Part shown: piece after piece, positions 1 to 10,490 of the stretch
How positions within the stretch are numbered: position 1 is the first letter of the stretch
How the letters are laid out: every line of letters begins with the position of its first letter
NCBI RefSeq assembly: GCF_040183065.1
Contig: NC_091125.1
Coordinates: 128,591,621 to 128,655,620 of the forward strand
Length of the DNA stretch: 64,000 nt
Direction of reading: 5' to 3'
Origin: Periplaneta americana
Lineage: Eukaryota; Arthropoda; Insecta; Blattodea; Blattidae
Made by a program: the position numbers and the translations under genes
The notes under the pieces: generated by a model
Databases searched by the model: none
The model's input: only the letters and a program-made list of their open reading frames with translations
Told to the model about the DNA's origin: nothing

Positions 1-600
1 ATTCTAGCATGGTGTAATTATCATATTTATATTCCCATCATCTTTTTGTGTCATGGATGGGCAGTTGTTTAAGAACTCAGGAATACTTCTTATATTTTTA
101 ATGACTATATAAATTGAAATCCATTTTCGCAATAAATGTTATGTTTTAATGCACTACTTCTGTCTCTATAGCAATCTAAACACGAAGTCCAGTTTTTCTC
201 TCTCTCAGGGAGGGACAGAAAATAAATACAGGAAAAACACACACTTCTTCTGCCATTGGAAGAGTCTTGCCGACATCCACAGTAACTGAATTTTCTTGCA
301 GATATTGATTATTTTTGTATTTTGTAAACTCTTAAATAATAGTTAGAGTGAATTACAATACTTCATAACACTTTTGTATGTAAATAATTTGTTAAAAGAT
401 AAAGTAATCATGAAATCAATGACGTACACCTCAGTCACGGAAATAATTGACCTAAAATAATTATGGAACGCGTAGTAACAACAGAGTGTAATCCTTAGGA
501 GATGATGCCTTTCTTTGAACTAGAATGGTTGCTCAGACAGTAATACTTCACATTTTTTCCTCCGAAAATATTTATTAAAAATCTGAAATTTACATGTAAT
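1..600. other. AT-rich DNA, nothing recognised
   Basis: AT-rich sequence with no sustained reading frame, repeat or RNA gene that I recognise. It precedes the end of the mariner remnant that begins near 600. Confidence 0.6.
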
Positions 601-634
601 ATAAATGGATGTTTTCTTTACACTTACTATTTTT

Positions 635-1770
635 CTACACAATCTTCAGCAACTTGTATGGTCTTATGCCAGCATGAAACAAATGCATGCTTGCCTTGCC
701 TGCGCCAGCTATTGTCCTGTTCACGTAGCCATGACTCTACTGCATGCATCACTCCATACAATCCCTTAAGCTTGTCCTGCAGATAGCATCTTTAAGTGCA
801 CCAAAAGATTAAAATTGGAGGAGCCACGTCTGGACTGTAGGGAGATTGGGGCAGCACCTGCCAATCCAATTTGTTGATGGCTTAATTGATATCATCATCC
901 AATTCAAGCACTAGACCTAGTGGTCTGTTGCGATCTCAATGGTCTCATGCCATCTTTTTAATGGTCTTCCAACAGATCGTTGTTCAGAAGGGCAGTAATG
1001 TAGCACTGCCTTTGGCCATCTTTCTGTTGGCATATTAATTGATGTGTTGGAGCAAAATTTCTGTCTGATTTTTATAAGGGCAAACTCAGTGAAAGCTCTT
1101 CTTAAGGGTTTTCAACCTCTTGATGTACTGGTATATGTCTAATCGAAGGTCTCATCTCTTGCTATCACTGTCTCAAAACAAAGTGAGCATGACTTTTCTG
1201 ACAGAGGCAGTTATCTCGAATTTCTTTTGTCGTAATTGGGGATGATGCTACTCACTTGACTGCATTTTTGTGTCTGATTCAAAATGGTGCATCTGGGTTT
1301 CGTCACCTGCAGTGTTCTGAGACAAAAAAGCTTGATTGTGAACACCAAAATGTTTCAACAATTCAGAAAAAAATTGTTTTTCTTTGAATTCTGTGTTCGA
1401 CTGTGAGACTTCATGGAAACTGTCTTGCACAAACTTTCGAAAATCTCAGAGCCTGGATAATTAAAATATTTCGATTGTTGGATAAAAGCTCTAGTGCCAA
1501 TTAGTGGCTTGTGATGCGCCGATCCTGGCAAATAATGGCATCATTGTGCTTCAGCATATCTGGGCTGTTTGCTGTGGTAGAATGTCCAGAATACAGTATA
1601 TCCTGGAGCTCAGTTCGTCCTGTTTCTGAAGCTTTAATTGTCTTAGCCCAGCGGCCAACAGTGTTCTGATTGGGCAGCTTCCATATACTCAACACACAAA
1701 TGCTTGTAAATATTCACCACAGTTTCTTCTCTGCAATTAAGAAATCAGTTATGTATAGCTTGTTGTTTGT
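635..1770 (-). pseudogene. mariner transposase pseudogene, interrupted by a LINE tail
   Basis: Read on the minus strand, scattered frames give the parts of a mariner-family transposase in the right order. A helix-turn-helix and linker region lies at about 1440-1770 (frame with residues NTVGRWAKTIKASETGRTEL, then CQDRRITSH). The first catalytic Asp lies in AGDETQMHHFE at about 1250-1330. LKTLKKSFH followed by NQTEILLQHIN lies at about 1044-1110. The end (QSPYSPDVAP, SWLREQDNSWRRQGKHAFVS, CVEK stop) lies at about 635-880. Several stops and frameshifts separate the parts, so it is dead. A LINE fragment at 891-1034, bounded by a 9-bp duplication, splits the HIN motif from the PYSPD motif. The host family cuts and pastes DNA at TA sites. 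Terminal inverted repeats were not clearly found. Confidence 0.85.
891..1034 (-). mobile_element. 5'-truncated LINE 3' end inserted in the mariner pseudogene
   Basis: The 144-bp insert is bounded by perfect 9-bp direct repeats TTAATTGAT at 882-890 and 1035-1043. On the minus strand it reads NMPTERWPKAVLHYCPSEQR, then SVGRPLKRWHETIE, which matches the C-terminal tail of endonuclease/reverse-transcriptase LINEs (the GRP-x-x-RW motif). The minus-strand 3' end is a short GATGATGAT tail. The insertion is younger than the mariner copy it interrupts. Confidence 0.8.
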
Positions 1771-2944
1771 AATGAGAGTCAATTCAAAGACTTCCTAATA
1801 ACAGTTGACTATAGATCTACTGTCTGTTGGAATGATTTGCAGTTCCGTACACAAAAACTACAAACTTCAAATCTGAAGCATCTAGAATTGCACTTTCCTG
1901 TCTTTATTTTTACCTGAAAAAATATGAGGCATTACTTCCTGAGCAACCCTCGTAAATTCTTCGATCTACAAATTTCTATTGAGAAAGTATAGCTATGTCA
2001 AGTTTTAAGAAATAATTTTCGAGATAATCTGAGTGAGATTAAAAAAGATGGGTTATAGTTCATCAGATTCTTCAAAAAGTTTTGTCAATAAGAGATAAAA
2101 CAAGAATAAGTTAATTAAATAAAACTGGTTGCATAGAATCAGATTTGTGAAACTAGTTTCACCAATGTGAAGGATGCAGTTGTAACTACCAGAGAATATT
2201 TTGCCCATCCCTGACGCACGCTAGTTAATAATGTCTGCCATTCTTCAGTATGGTAGTGATAATATGTAACAATCTCTTGTGTTCCTGGACTTGAAGGCAT
2301 TCTTCTTTCTGCTGTGTGCATACATCTATTTAACTTGTAATAATTATATTTTGGTTTACTTTCACTAAATCTTGCACTGTTCTCTTCAAAGTTGTATGTG
2401 ATACTTCTGCAGTGATCTTTTCTTTGTTCTTTCTTTTAACTAACAATTTGTCTTTCCTCCTCATTATTTGAACTTTATTACTACAAGTAAATGTGTGTTA
2501 AAATGTTATTATCTTTGTAATGTTCTTCTTTGCATTTTAATTAATAATCAGTTCATGGAAATTACGTAGCTCTTTTTATAGCATTGTATGTTTAAAGATA
2601 TATTTTTTGTATAGTGAATTTCAAGTTAACCTTTAATTTTCTAAGCACGCCTGTAAATTATTATTCGTTATAATAAAAATACTGTGTGTTCACAAAGTTC
2701 CTCCCTCCAAGATTCTTAGCATGACCTGGTTCTTAAAACAGATTTAGCTAAACATGTGTGCTTTTGCTCTCTTGCATTGAAGCTGGAATAAGGAGAAGAG
2801 AAATCATTGGAATTACCAAATTATTTTTTAGATTACATTTAATGTATAAAATGAAGTACATTGAAACCTATATTAAATGACCATTGATAGTTCCATGTAA
2901 AATTGATATTTTAGAGATGTGATTGCTTTGAATGTTTAGAATAG
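1771..2944. other. AT-rich DNA, nothing recognised
   Basis: No credible coding exon or repeat boundary. The short open frames here have no recognisable motif. Confidence 0.5.
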
Positions 2945-3583
2945 AATGTTTTATTTTCGCTGGCAGAATTAAGGCCATAAGGCCTTCTCTTCCACTCAAC
3001 CAGTCTTAATCACTAGAATATATATTTAAATTACGAATATTTACACTACACTTAAAATATTCTCCAGCAATATTCTTCAGTTGTTTTAACGACTAGTACA
3101 TGTTTATTTAAATTTAGATAAACCTATAAGATAAAGTGATAACTTAATTTATGAGCTTTTTTTTTAGTAGGTTATTTTGCGACGCTGTATCAACATCTCA
3201 GGTTATTTAGCATCTGAATGTGATGAAGGTGATAATGCCGGTGAAATGAGTCCGGGGTCCAACACCGAAAGTTACCCAGCATTTGCTCATTTATGAGCTA
3301 ATTTAATTCAATCAATTATAATTAAGTTCTATATCTTTTAACCACATCGCACATTAACATTTAAAATTAAAACTTCACGAAATTTACGAAAGCTTAATAA
3401 CTTTTAATCACATTTTCTCGAAAGTACTGTCTCACATAACTGATTTTTCCCATTGCTGTTTATATGTAATCCATGTCTAGTGAAGTTATTTCTTTCTAAC
3501 TGCACACTCACGATACTAACATGTTCATATAACTTAAGTCTTTTGCCCAGTTTTCTTTTGAATCTCTTCACCTCTTGGTTTAC
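2945..3583 (-). mobile_element. LINE-type 3' end with decayed SGNH-esterase-like ORF
   Basis: On the minus strand, 3583 down to about 3400 reads as an open stretch with residues NQEVKRFKRKLGKRLKLYEH, then RNNFTRHGLHINSNGKNQLC. This resembles the C-terminal block (FTRHGLHLN, GK) of esterase-like proteins carried by CR1-type retroposons and their relatives in insects. It is followed by an AT-rich 3' region ending in a small hairpin (AAGGCCTTATGGCCTT) and AAAATAAAACATT near 2945. A second copy of this 3' region lies at about 55953-56361. The element is interrupted at 3158-3289 by a SINE. Family assignment is from memory. Confidence 0.6.
3158..3289 (-). mobile_element. SINE, 5'-truncated, family B, with 10-bp target duplication
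   Basis: This is a minus-strand copy of the 3' half of the SINE seen complete at 22837-23089 and 34047-34295 (shared TTTCGGTGYTGGACCCCGGA and CATCTCA...AATAACCT blocks). It is bounded by perfect 10-bp repeats TTTATGAGCT at 3148-3157 and 3290-3299. It sits inside the LINE 3' end, so it is younger. Confidence 0.85.
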
Positions 3584-4194
3584 AAACAGGTGCTACTATG
3601 CATACTATCTATTCATAATATACCGGTAGTAAAAAACTAATATATTAATAAGTGTAAGAGTTTTAATTCTAGCTAAATCTGGTTAAGTAACATGTCAGAC
3701 TAAACTCTTAGATGAAATTTGTTGGACACATACTAGTCTAATTTTATACATTTCATATGATATCATGCAGTATTAAAGTTCTGTTCTCTTCTCAGGATGT
3801 CTTAACACTGAAGAATTTTCCTCTTCTTCTTATATATTTACATTAGATTGTGTTATCTGTTTAATGTTAATTTAGCACACAATGGCAAAAATGTAGATTT
3901 GACATTTGCATTGTATATGCATATGTTACACATTCTCTGTTCTTTTGAGTTTTTTACTCTAGTCTTACCTTTTTGTGTGTGAGATAAAAAGACACATGCA
4001 GTCTGTCTGTGTCCCTCAGCCACTCATATTAATTGTAAGAACTTATCATGTTGTTATGAACTTTAATATATTCAGAAGAATTAACAAAAACTTGAAAGAA
4101 TTAAGTATACTGCTAAACATTGATATCTAGATTTTTATACTCTAAAAAAAATAAAAAATAAAAATGTAATTAATTAATGAATTTACTAAACATT
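3584..4194. other. AT-rich DNA, nothing recognised
   Basis: No coding or repeat signal that I can support, apart from being the upstream flank of the minus-strand LINE fragment. Confidence 0.5.
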
Positions 4195-4842
4195 AATAGT
4201 ACATTATGCAACGAGCCTATAATGGTAGTAATTAAGACGCGAGTATGTTTGTTTATGAATTGTGTGCAAGCGAGTTTCATAATTTTCATACGAGCGTCTT
4301 GATTACCATTATAGGCAAGTTTCATACGACTTTTTATGCTCGACCATATTTCTAACTTGAAATTATTCATAAGTATTCATGTTATGGTTATGTAAGTGAG
4401 GAGCGGAACTGACCTAAATTGTGAGATGTGCGCAGACGCGAAAGTATTGATTTTTTCCGAGGCACGAATGTCATTGACCTTGATATAATCTAGAGAATAA
4501 CATGAACATTAGTCTTGATATAACCTGGAAATTGATTTAGAATTTAAAAACGAGATGACAAATTGAATGTATTTGAATATTATTTACAGGTAACGCTAAT
4601 TATTATAGTAACAGAACATACCCTTCTGCGACAGTATTGGATTTCCAGCCTCAGTGACGTTTCGCTAATTGTCTTTTGATTGCATATCCGAGAATAATCG
4701 ATACTTGTGGTTTTATAATGGTACAATGGTGATTTCTCATTGGCTGAACAACTGAATTATAATGAATAGGTGTACTTTAATGAGGTGCATTAAAGGGCTA
4801 CTACCAGGTGTATAATTATACATTTCGGCATGGTCGAGCATA
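4195..4842 (+). mobile_element. ~650-bp non-autonomous element, copy 1 of a tandem pair
   Basis: It starts at AGTACATTATGCAACGAGCC, carries a ~110-bp hairpin (CCTATAATGGTAGTAATTAAG against CTTGATTACCATTATAGG), then TTATGCTCGACCAT, an AT-rich body, and ends with ATGGTCGAGCATAA. The inner and outer TTATGCTCGACCAT motifs are inverted with respect to each other. The same unit follows immediately at 4843-5493 and in reverse at 35822-36437. No transposase is present and no convincing target duplication was seen. It is likely a non-autonomous DNA element or a small satellite-like unit. Confidence 0.7.
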
Positions 4843-5493
4843 ATAGTACATTATGCAACGAACCTATAATGGTAGTAATTAAGACACAAGTATGATTGTT
4901 TATGAAATGAGCACAAGCGAGTTTCATAATTTTCATACGAGCGTCTTAATTACCATTATAGGCAAGTTTCATACGACTTTTTATGCTCGACCATATTTCT
5001 AACTTGAAAGTATTCAGAATTATGGTTATGTGTGAACTGACCTGAATTGTGAGATGTGCGCAGACGCTAAAGTATTGATTTTTTCCGAGGCCGAATTTCA
5101 TTGACCTTGGCACAGAATAAGATGAACATTACTCTGATATAACCTGAAAATTGATTTAGAATTGAAAAACGAGATGACAAATTGAATTTATTTGAATATT
5201 ATTTACAATTAACTCTAATTATTATAGTAACAGAACATAACCTTCTGCGACAGTATTGGATTTCCAGCCTCCGTGACTTTTCGCTAATTCTCTTTCGATT
5301 GCATATCCGAGAATAATCGATACTTGCGGTTTTATAACGGTACAAAGCTGAGTTGTCATTGGCTGTACACCTGTGAGCTGAGTTGTCATTGGCTGAACAG
5401 TTGTACTTTAATGAGTAGGTGTCCTATAATGACATGCATTAAAGGACTGCTACCAGGTGTATAATTACTACATTTCAGCATGGTCGAGCATAA
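4843..5493 (+). mobile_element. ~650-bp non-autonomous element, copy 2 of a tandem pair
   Basis: It aligns with 4195-4842 over its whole length. The main difference is a local duplication of GAGCTGAGTTGTCATTGGCTG around 5345-5397. The junction with copy 1 is direct: the ATGGTCGAGCATAA end runs straight into TAGTACATTATGCAACGA. Confidence 0.7.
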
Positions 5494-5921
5494 AATTAAT
5501 TAAGTTTAGAAAGATTTACAAGAAATAAAAAAAATATACAGAGAAAAAGATTATATAAAACAATGACACTGCTAGAAAAGACAGACCTATCTTATATGCA
5601 GTTGACATAGTGGGATGTGGACAGACTGATGTTCAGTAGATAGAATTTCATTCGTAGCATTATTCCATAGGAAACAAAAGGGTTTGGGGAAGGCCCAAGT
5701 CCGTCTGCATGTCGGCGCGTGTCATATCCAGCAAAGAATTCTGGGGAACTGCGCATGACCCTATGTACCACCAGAAGTGGGAGTATGACATTTGGTCACT
5801 AAAACATAGCTTTAGTAGTAGTAGTAATGTGCCAATCAGTGCTTGAAGTAAGATGCCACTTAAAAGTAATCTTACCAGATATCATGTAAGAGGAAAATAT
5901 GTAACATTGATTTTTCGTGTT
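5494..5921. other. Spacer, nothing recognised
   Basis: AT-rich spacer between the tandem elements and the first tRNA-derived SINE. No supported feature. Confidence 0.5.
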
Positions 5922-6130
5922 GGCCTGGGTAGCGTGGTCTGTATATTGCTGGCCTTCTGTGCTCGAAGTTTCGGGTTCGATCCTGGCCCAAGTCGATGGC
6001 ATTTAAATGTGACAGGCTCATGTCAATAGATTTACTGGCATGTAAAAGAAATCCTGCAGGACAAAATTCTGGCACACCGGCGATGCTGATATAACCTCTG
6101 CAGTTGCGAGTGTCATTAAATAAACCATAA
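5922..6130 (+). mobile_element. tRNA-derived SINE, family A, diverged copy
   Basis: A tRNA-like head (A-box region near 5930-5950, B-box GGGTTCGATCCTGG at 5973-5986) is followed by the family body (GACAGGCTCATGTCA, TTTACTGGCATGTAAAAGAA, GGCACACCGGCGA) and the tail TCATTAAATAAACCATAA. Three closer copies lie at 10271, 12018 and 20456. This copy is the most diverged and so probably the oldest. Confidence 0.9.
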
Positions 6131-8331
6131 TTTAAATTTTAATTGATTTTTCGTTAATTTAAAAAAACAGAATAGTAAAAAAGCGGTCATATTATGAAAT
6201 AAAATGTCCAAGAAAGGAATCTTTCACATTATCAGGTCGAAACCCCTTTTAACAAGGGGGAGATGGGTGAAATTTTTGGTCATTTTCAGTCAGAAATCGC
6301 ATTTTCGTTTTCTTATGAAAAATGAACCAGCAATATCTTATTTATATGTTAAGCAAGTTTCAATGCTATGTGGTGCTTGAAAGCATAAAAATTACGCAAT
6401 ACTACACACTTTAATTTTAATTCCAAGCAAATTTTACAAGCTGTTTTCTCGCCTTTTTTTTTTTTTTTTCAACACATTTCATCAGGTTCGAAGTGTAAAG
6501 GCTCTTACAATTTTGATGCTTGGAACATGAAATGTTTACTGGATGTTCTACACACTTTGGTTAACAAAATAACGCATGAGTTTATGATTAAATGAATACC
6601 TTTGAAATAAAAAAAAATGAAGTATTTATAGTGGCGATGGAAAATTTATATTTTTAAGTATGCAGTGGTTATACATTTTTTTCCTCCTTTTGTAGTAAAG
6701 CTAAAGGAAAACTAATGCGTGATGTTTGTCTAAATATGCCACTGATCTTTCAAAAAAATTCAGACATTTTACTGAAAAATTGAACAATACACAACAGTGT
6801 GATGGATAATGATGTGGTGAAGTTTCATTTCTGTGAGTCAATTAGTTTCTGAGTTATTAACAAAAATATTTTGAAAAATTTGCATATATGCGATTATCAT
6901 AGTCTGATGGACAGGATTGTTTGATCATTTTTTTTCTGTGAAGCATTTGAGTTGTTTTTTGTTAGGCTGTTGGAGAACATGTGTTCGACGAAGTTCCGTA
7001 CAATTCTCCACTTTTCTTCATTAGCTAGGCCTGTAGATCAAATGGAAGAATTTTATCTTCATCTATACATTCATATTGTTTTTATTTTGATAAATGTATT
7101 AGGTAATTCTGCAAGTGTTTAATAATAGTAAAACACACACTTCATAATAGACATATAGGTAGTTAAATTGTACCACCAATTTGCCTACTCTGTAGTGTAG
7201 GATGTGATGCATCTTTATTGTCTATGCTAATAAAAGTAGGACTGTTACTTAAACACTACTAGAACGGAATAATTTGCGCAATATTTTGAACCTAATTTTT
7301 GTGTCTTACAGTACTACTTTTTGTAGGTCACTTTTCATTTGAAGTATTTACCTGTCTATAAATCTTTAAGTATAGTTTCGACTTAAAGATTCAGTTGTGA
7401 GAGAAATTAATTTGAAGGACTATAAAATCATTACAGTGCTTTTATTTGAAATAGAAATAAAATCACAGATTTACAATATATTGTCGCTGGTCCTCCAAAA
7501 ACCTCTGTTTTTTTTTTTTTACATTTAGCAAGAGAAAGAAAAAAGGGGATTGCCAGTTTTAATTCCCCTGATTATTATTGAAGCTACTTTCTGTATAATT
7601 TTAATAATTACAAGAAAAATGATGAAATTATATCGAAAGTGGCTTTGAAAATGAAGAGAATTAAAAGTGACAATGCTTTTTTTCTTTTTCTTGCTAAATC
7701 TTTTTAAAAACACACAGCAGATTTTGAAGCAGAACGATGATAAACAGAAAATCTTTTCCAAAATTAAAGTTCCAGGCAATATTTACTTCCTTGCCCACTT
7801 TTCACTGTTATAAAAATTCATCAATTCTAAATAACTTCTACATTTGAAACCAACGTTAAATAAAATGGTAACCAATATTCACTTCAAGCACTGGGGCAGA
7901 AAAAAAAAATATGGAAGCATTGTTGTATTGGTTGTACTCGAATGTGGAAAGGGAAGTCTAGATTTGCTTGTCAGATCAGTATAGATATAGAAAGGGTAAG
8001 GGGCGGTATAAACAGAGCCATGCAATTTTTCATTCCATTATTGTTGTGCTGTGTCTGTAGTTAGAGTTGAAAACTTAAAAGTCAAACGTCCTTTCTTCTT
8101 CTGTCCCTGAGCAAATGGAACAGACCAGCATGAACCACTTCCCCATCCTGTTTCACTTGTAACTGGTGCTACAAAATTTAAGAGTGATCATAGGTAATAG
8201 TTACGAAAAAGTCAACTGTTCCAAAATGGTCTTTTGAGTTTGAGGACCAGAATTCTTTCTGTGTAATTTATAAACCATGAATGTTGGAGTCTTAGTAAGC
8301 ATATTAGGTATGATTAAAAGAATAGAGAACT
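6131..8331. other. 2.2 kb AT-rich DNA, no supported feature
   Basis: Homopolymer runs (poly-T near 6460 and 7510) and short AT-rich frames only. The frame on the minus strand at 7525-7779 is low-complexity (KKKKK, IIF) and has no recognisable domain. Confidence 0.5.
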
Positions 8332-8342
8332 ACTCCCATTTT

Positions 8343-8777
8343 ATACAAATCTGGCTTTCAGGTAGTAGCTCCCTGTAAAGCAGGTTTGAATAATTTCAAG
8401 GAAAAATTGTTCCAGAGCCGGGTATCGATCCCGGGACCCTTCGCTTAGCGACTGAGCTACCTCAGGAAATTCCTTGAAATTATTCAAACCTGCTTTACAG
8501 GGAGCTACTACCTGAAAGCCAGATTTGTATAATACATTCGTTACTGGAGGTACGGTATGTTAACAGAAAGCCACAAATTAAGTCACACAGTATTGTGTGC
8601 ACTCATAGTTGAATTCTGGCGTCTTGTCAGCTCATTTGAGTTGTGTGGATATAAAAGGAAAAATTGTGACGGTGTCATGTATAGTTCCTGGGGTAGCTCA
8701 GTCGGTAGAGCGTTCGCGCGCTAAGCGAAGGGTCCCGGGATCGATACCCGGCTCCGGAACAATTTTTCCTTGAAATT
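8343..8777 (+). mobile_element. Composite tRNA-like SINE with a 58-bp-arm palindrome, 11-bp target duplication
   Basis: The 435-bp insert is bounded by perfect ACTCCCATTTT repeats at 8332-8342 and 8778-8788. Its left part is a palindrome: arms at about 8345-8403 and 8468-8527 (ACAAATCTGGCTTTCAGG against CCTGAAAGCCAGATTTGT) enclose a minus-strand tRNA-like segment. Its right end, about 8690-8760, is a plus-strand tRNA-like unit: A-box TAGCTCAGTCGGTAGAGCG, an anticodon stem TTCGC/GCGAA with loop GCGCTAA, and T-arm CCGGG/CCCGG. The loop would place GCT as anticodon, but the base before it is not T and the acceptor stem does not pair. This is a tRNA relic, not a working tRNA gene. Confidence 0.85.
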
Positions 8778-8788
8778 ACTCCCATTTT

Positions 8789-9308
8789 GTTTTATTTTTA
8801 CGTTCTGATAAAATTTCATTACATTTCTGATTAAAATTTAAATCTTTTATATTTGTACTTCCTGGATGAATTTACTTCTAATAGTAAATGTGGGGGGGGG
8901 GGGGAAGCAAAACAAATAGCATGCGAAAAATTACATTTTGAAATCAACATTTTTTTTTTTTCTTCAACATAATACTTTGTGGATACTTTTTATGAGAAAG
9001 CACAAAGAACATGGGTGATAACTTGGTAAGTTATCTCTTGTGTCATCCTTGGTAGTGCAATAGTACCACACTTGCCATTAGAGCAGAGGTTTATGAGTGC
9101 AAATTTGGTTGAGGGTAATGGGAGTTTTTATGGCTAATAGAAAGCTTTAGCATGGGTCTCACATTATAGATTTATGGTTCATAAAAGGAACCTTTTCCTG
9201 AATGAAAAAAATTCTAGACAATTTTATGGTAGTTTTTCATCTTTTTACATCTCAACAGGCCTATTGCTCAAAATAAGATTCTAGCTTTAAAGACTTCTGC
9301 TACGTTAT
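8789..9308. other. Spacer with poly-G and poly-T runs
   Basis: Contains a G run near 8890-8904 and a T run near 8950. No coding or repeat boundary seen. Confidence 0.5.
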
Positions 9309-9310
9309 TA

Positions 9311-10009
9311 CGAGACGCGTCCATAAAGTAACTTTCCCACTCGTCCCACAGCTAGTAAACCATATGTTGCGCAAAGTGACTGCATGTACGTGATAGAGTA
9401 ATGTCCTGGCATAGCGGATGTGCTAGTGGAACTTCCCGAGTGCTCTCAGTAGCTTCGTTGCATTGGTTGAAGATGGACATTCCTATTCCAGCTCCTGCCG
9501 AGTGTGAAGTGCGGTCAGTGATAAAGTTTTTGAATTCACAGGGCATAGCGCCGATTGAAATTGATCGTCAGCTGTGCCAGGTTTATGGGCAAGCAGATGG
9601 TGCGTTGCTGCTGTAGACAATTTTCAGCAGGACGCCAAAATGTGCATGACAAGGAGCGCAGTGGGAGGCCAACCATCATCACAGACGACCTTATGGAGCA
9701 ACGTACCATCAGCTTGCTCATGATGTCAGGCCCATAGACCTGGCACAGCTGACGATTAATTTCAATCGGCGCTATGCCCTGTGCATTCAAAAACTTTATT
9801 ATTGACCACACTTCACACTCGGCAGGGGCTGGAATAGGAGCGTCCATCTTCAACCAATGCAACGAAGCTACTAAGAGCATTCGGGAAGTTCCGCTGGTGC
9901 ATGTGCTATGCCAGGACATTACTCTATCACGTACACGCAGTCGCTTTGCGCAACATATGGTTTGCTAGCTGTGGGACGAGTGGGAAAGTTACTTTATGGA
10001 CGCACCTCG
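9311..10009. mobile_element. Head-to-head mariner palindrome (two inverted transposon 5' ends)
   Basis: The 699-bp element is flanked by TA at 9309-9310 and 10010-10011. Arms of about 280 bp (9311-9592 and 9728-10009) are near-perfect inverted copies, with ends CGAGACGCGTCCATAAAGTA and TACTTTATGGACGCACCTCG. Each arm encodes the N-terminal helix-turn-helix of a mariner transposase (residues SVIKFLNSQGIAPIEIDRQL on the plus strand of the left arm; IIKFLNAQGIAPIEINRQL on the minus strand of the right arm). The centre adds the linker FSAGRQNVHDKERSGRP on the plus strand. The catalytic domain is absent, so it can only be a non-autonomous element. Its outward-facing TIRs could still be transposase substrates. 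Confidence 0.9.
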
Positions 10010-10270
10010 TAAAACCTGCAGAAGGAATGGTTATGGGTTTAGAATTTTAATTGTCTGGGGTTGAACAAAAAACAAAATCTATTATTCTTAAAGGCTCGTC
10101 AGTGATAGGTCGACCTATAGTCCAATAGAAAGACTCATGACTTGTAAGATCTTTTTGAACAGCAGTGACCAGTCACCGTATTATTTCTCTTTAATGTGGG
10201 AAGGACTTCAATGAGGAGTTTAGGGCTGGGAGCCCACTGCCCAACACTTCTGAAACCGATGGAAGAGTCG

Positions 10271-10490
10271 ACCTGGTTGGCAAGTTGGTATAGCGCTGGC
10301 CTTCTATGCCCAAGGTTGCGGGTTCGATCCCGGGCCAGGTCGATGGCATTTAAGTGTGCTTAAATGCGACAGGCTCATGTCAGTAGATTTACTGGCATGT
10401 AAAAGAACTCCTGCGGGACAAAATTCCGGCACATCCGGCGACTCTGATATAACCTCTGCAGTTGCAAGCGTCATTAAATAAAACATAACA
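10271..10490 (+). mobile_element. tRNA-derived SINE, family A
   Basis: Full-length copy. The head reads like a tRNA with A-box region GTTGGTATAGCGC and B-box GGGTTCGATCCCGG. The anticodon-like loop CTTCTAT would place TCT (arginine) at the anticodon. The body has GACAGGCTCATGTCAGTAGA and a tail of TCATTAAATAAAACATAACA. A clear target duplication was not established. Confidence 0.92.

Noticed and set aside
8690-8760. Possible functional tRNA gene (anticodon-like GCT)
   Set aside because: The acceptor stem does not pair, the base before the anticodon is not T, a serine tRNA should have a long variable arm, and the unit is part of a repeated element with target duplications.
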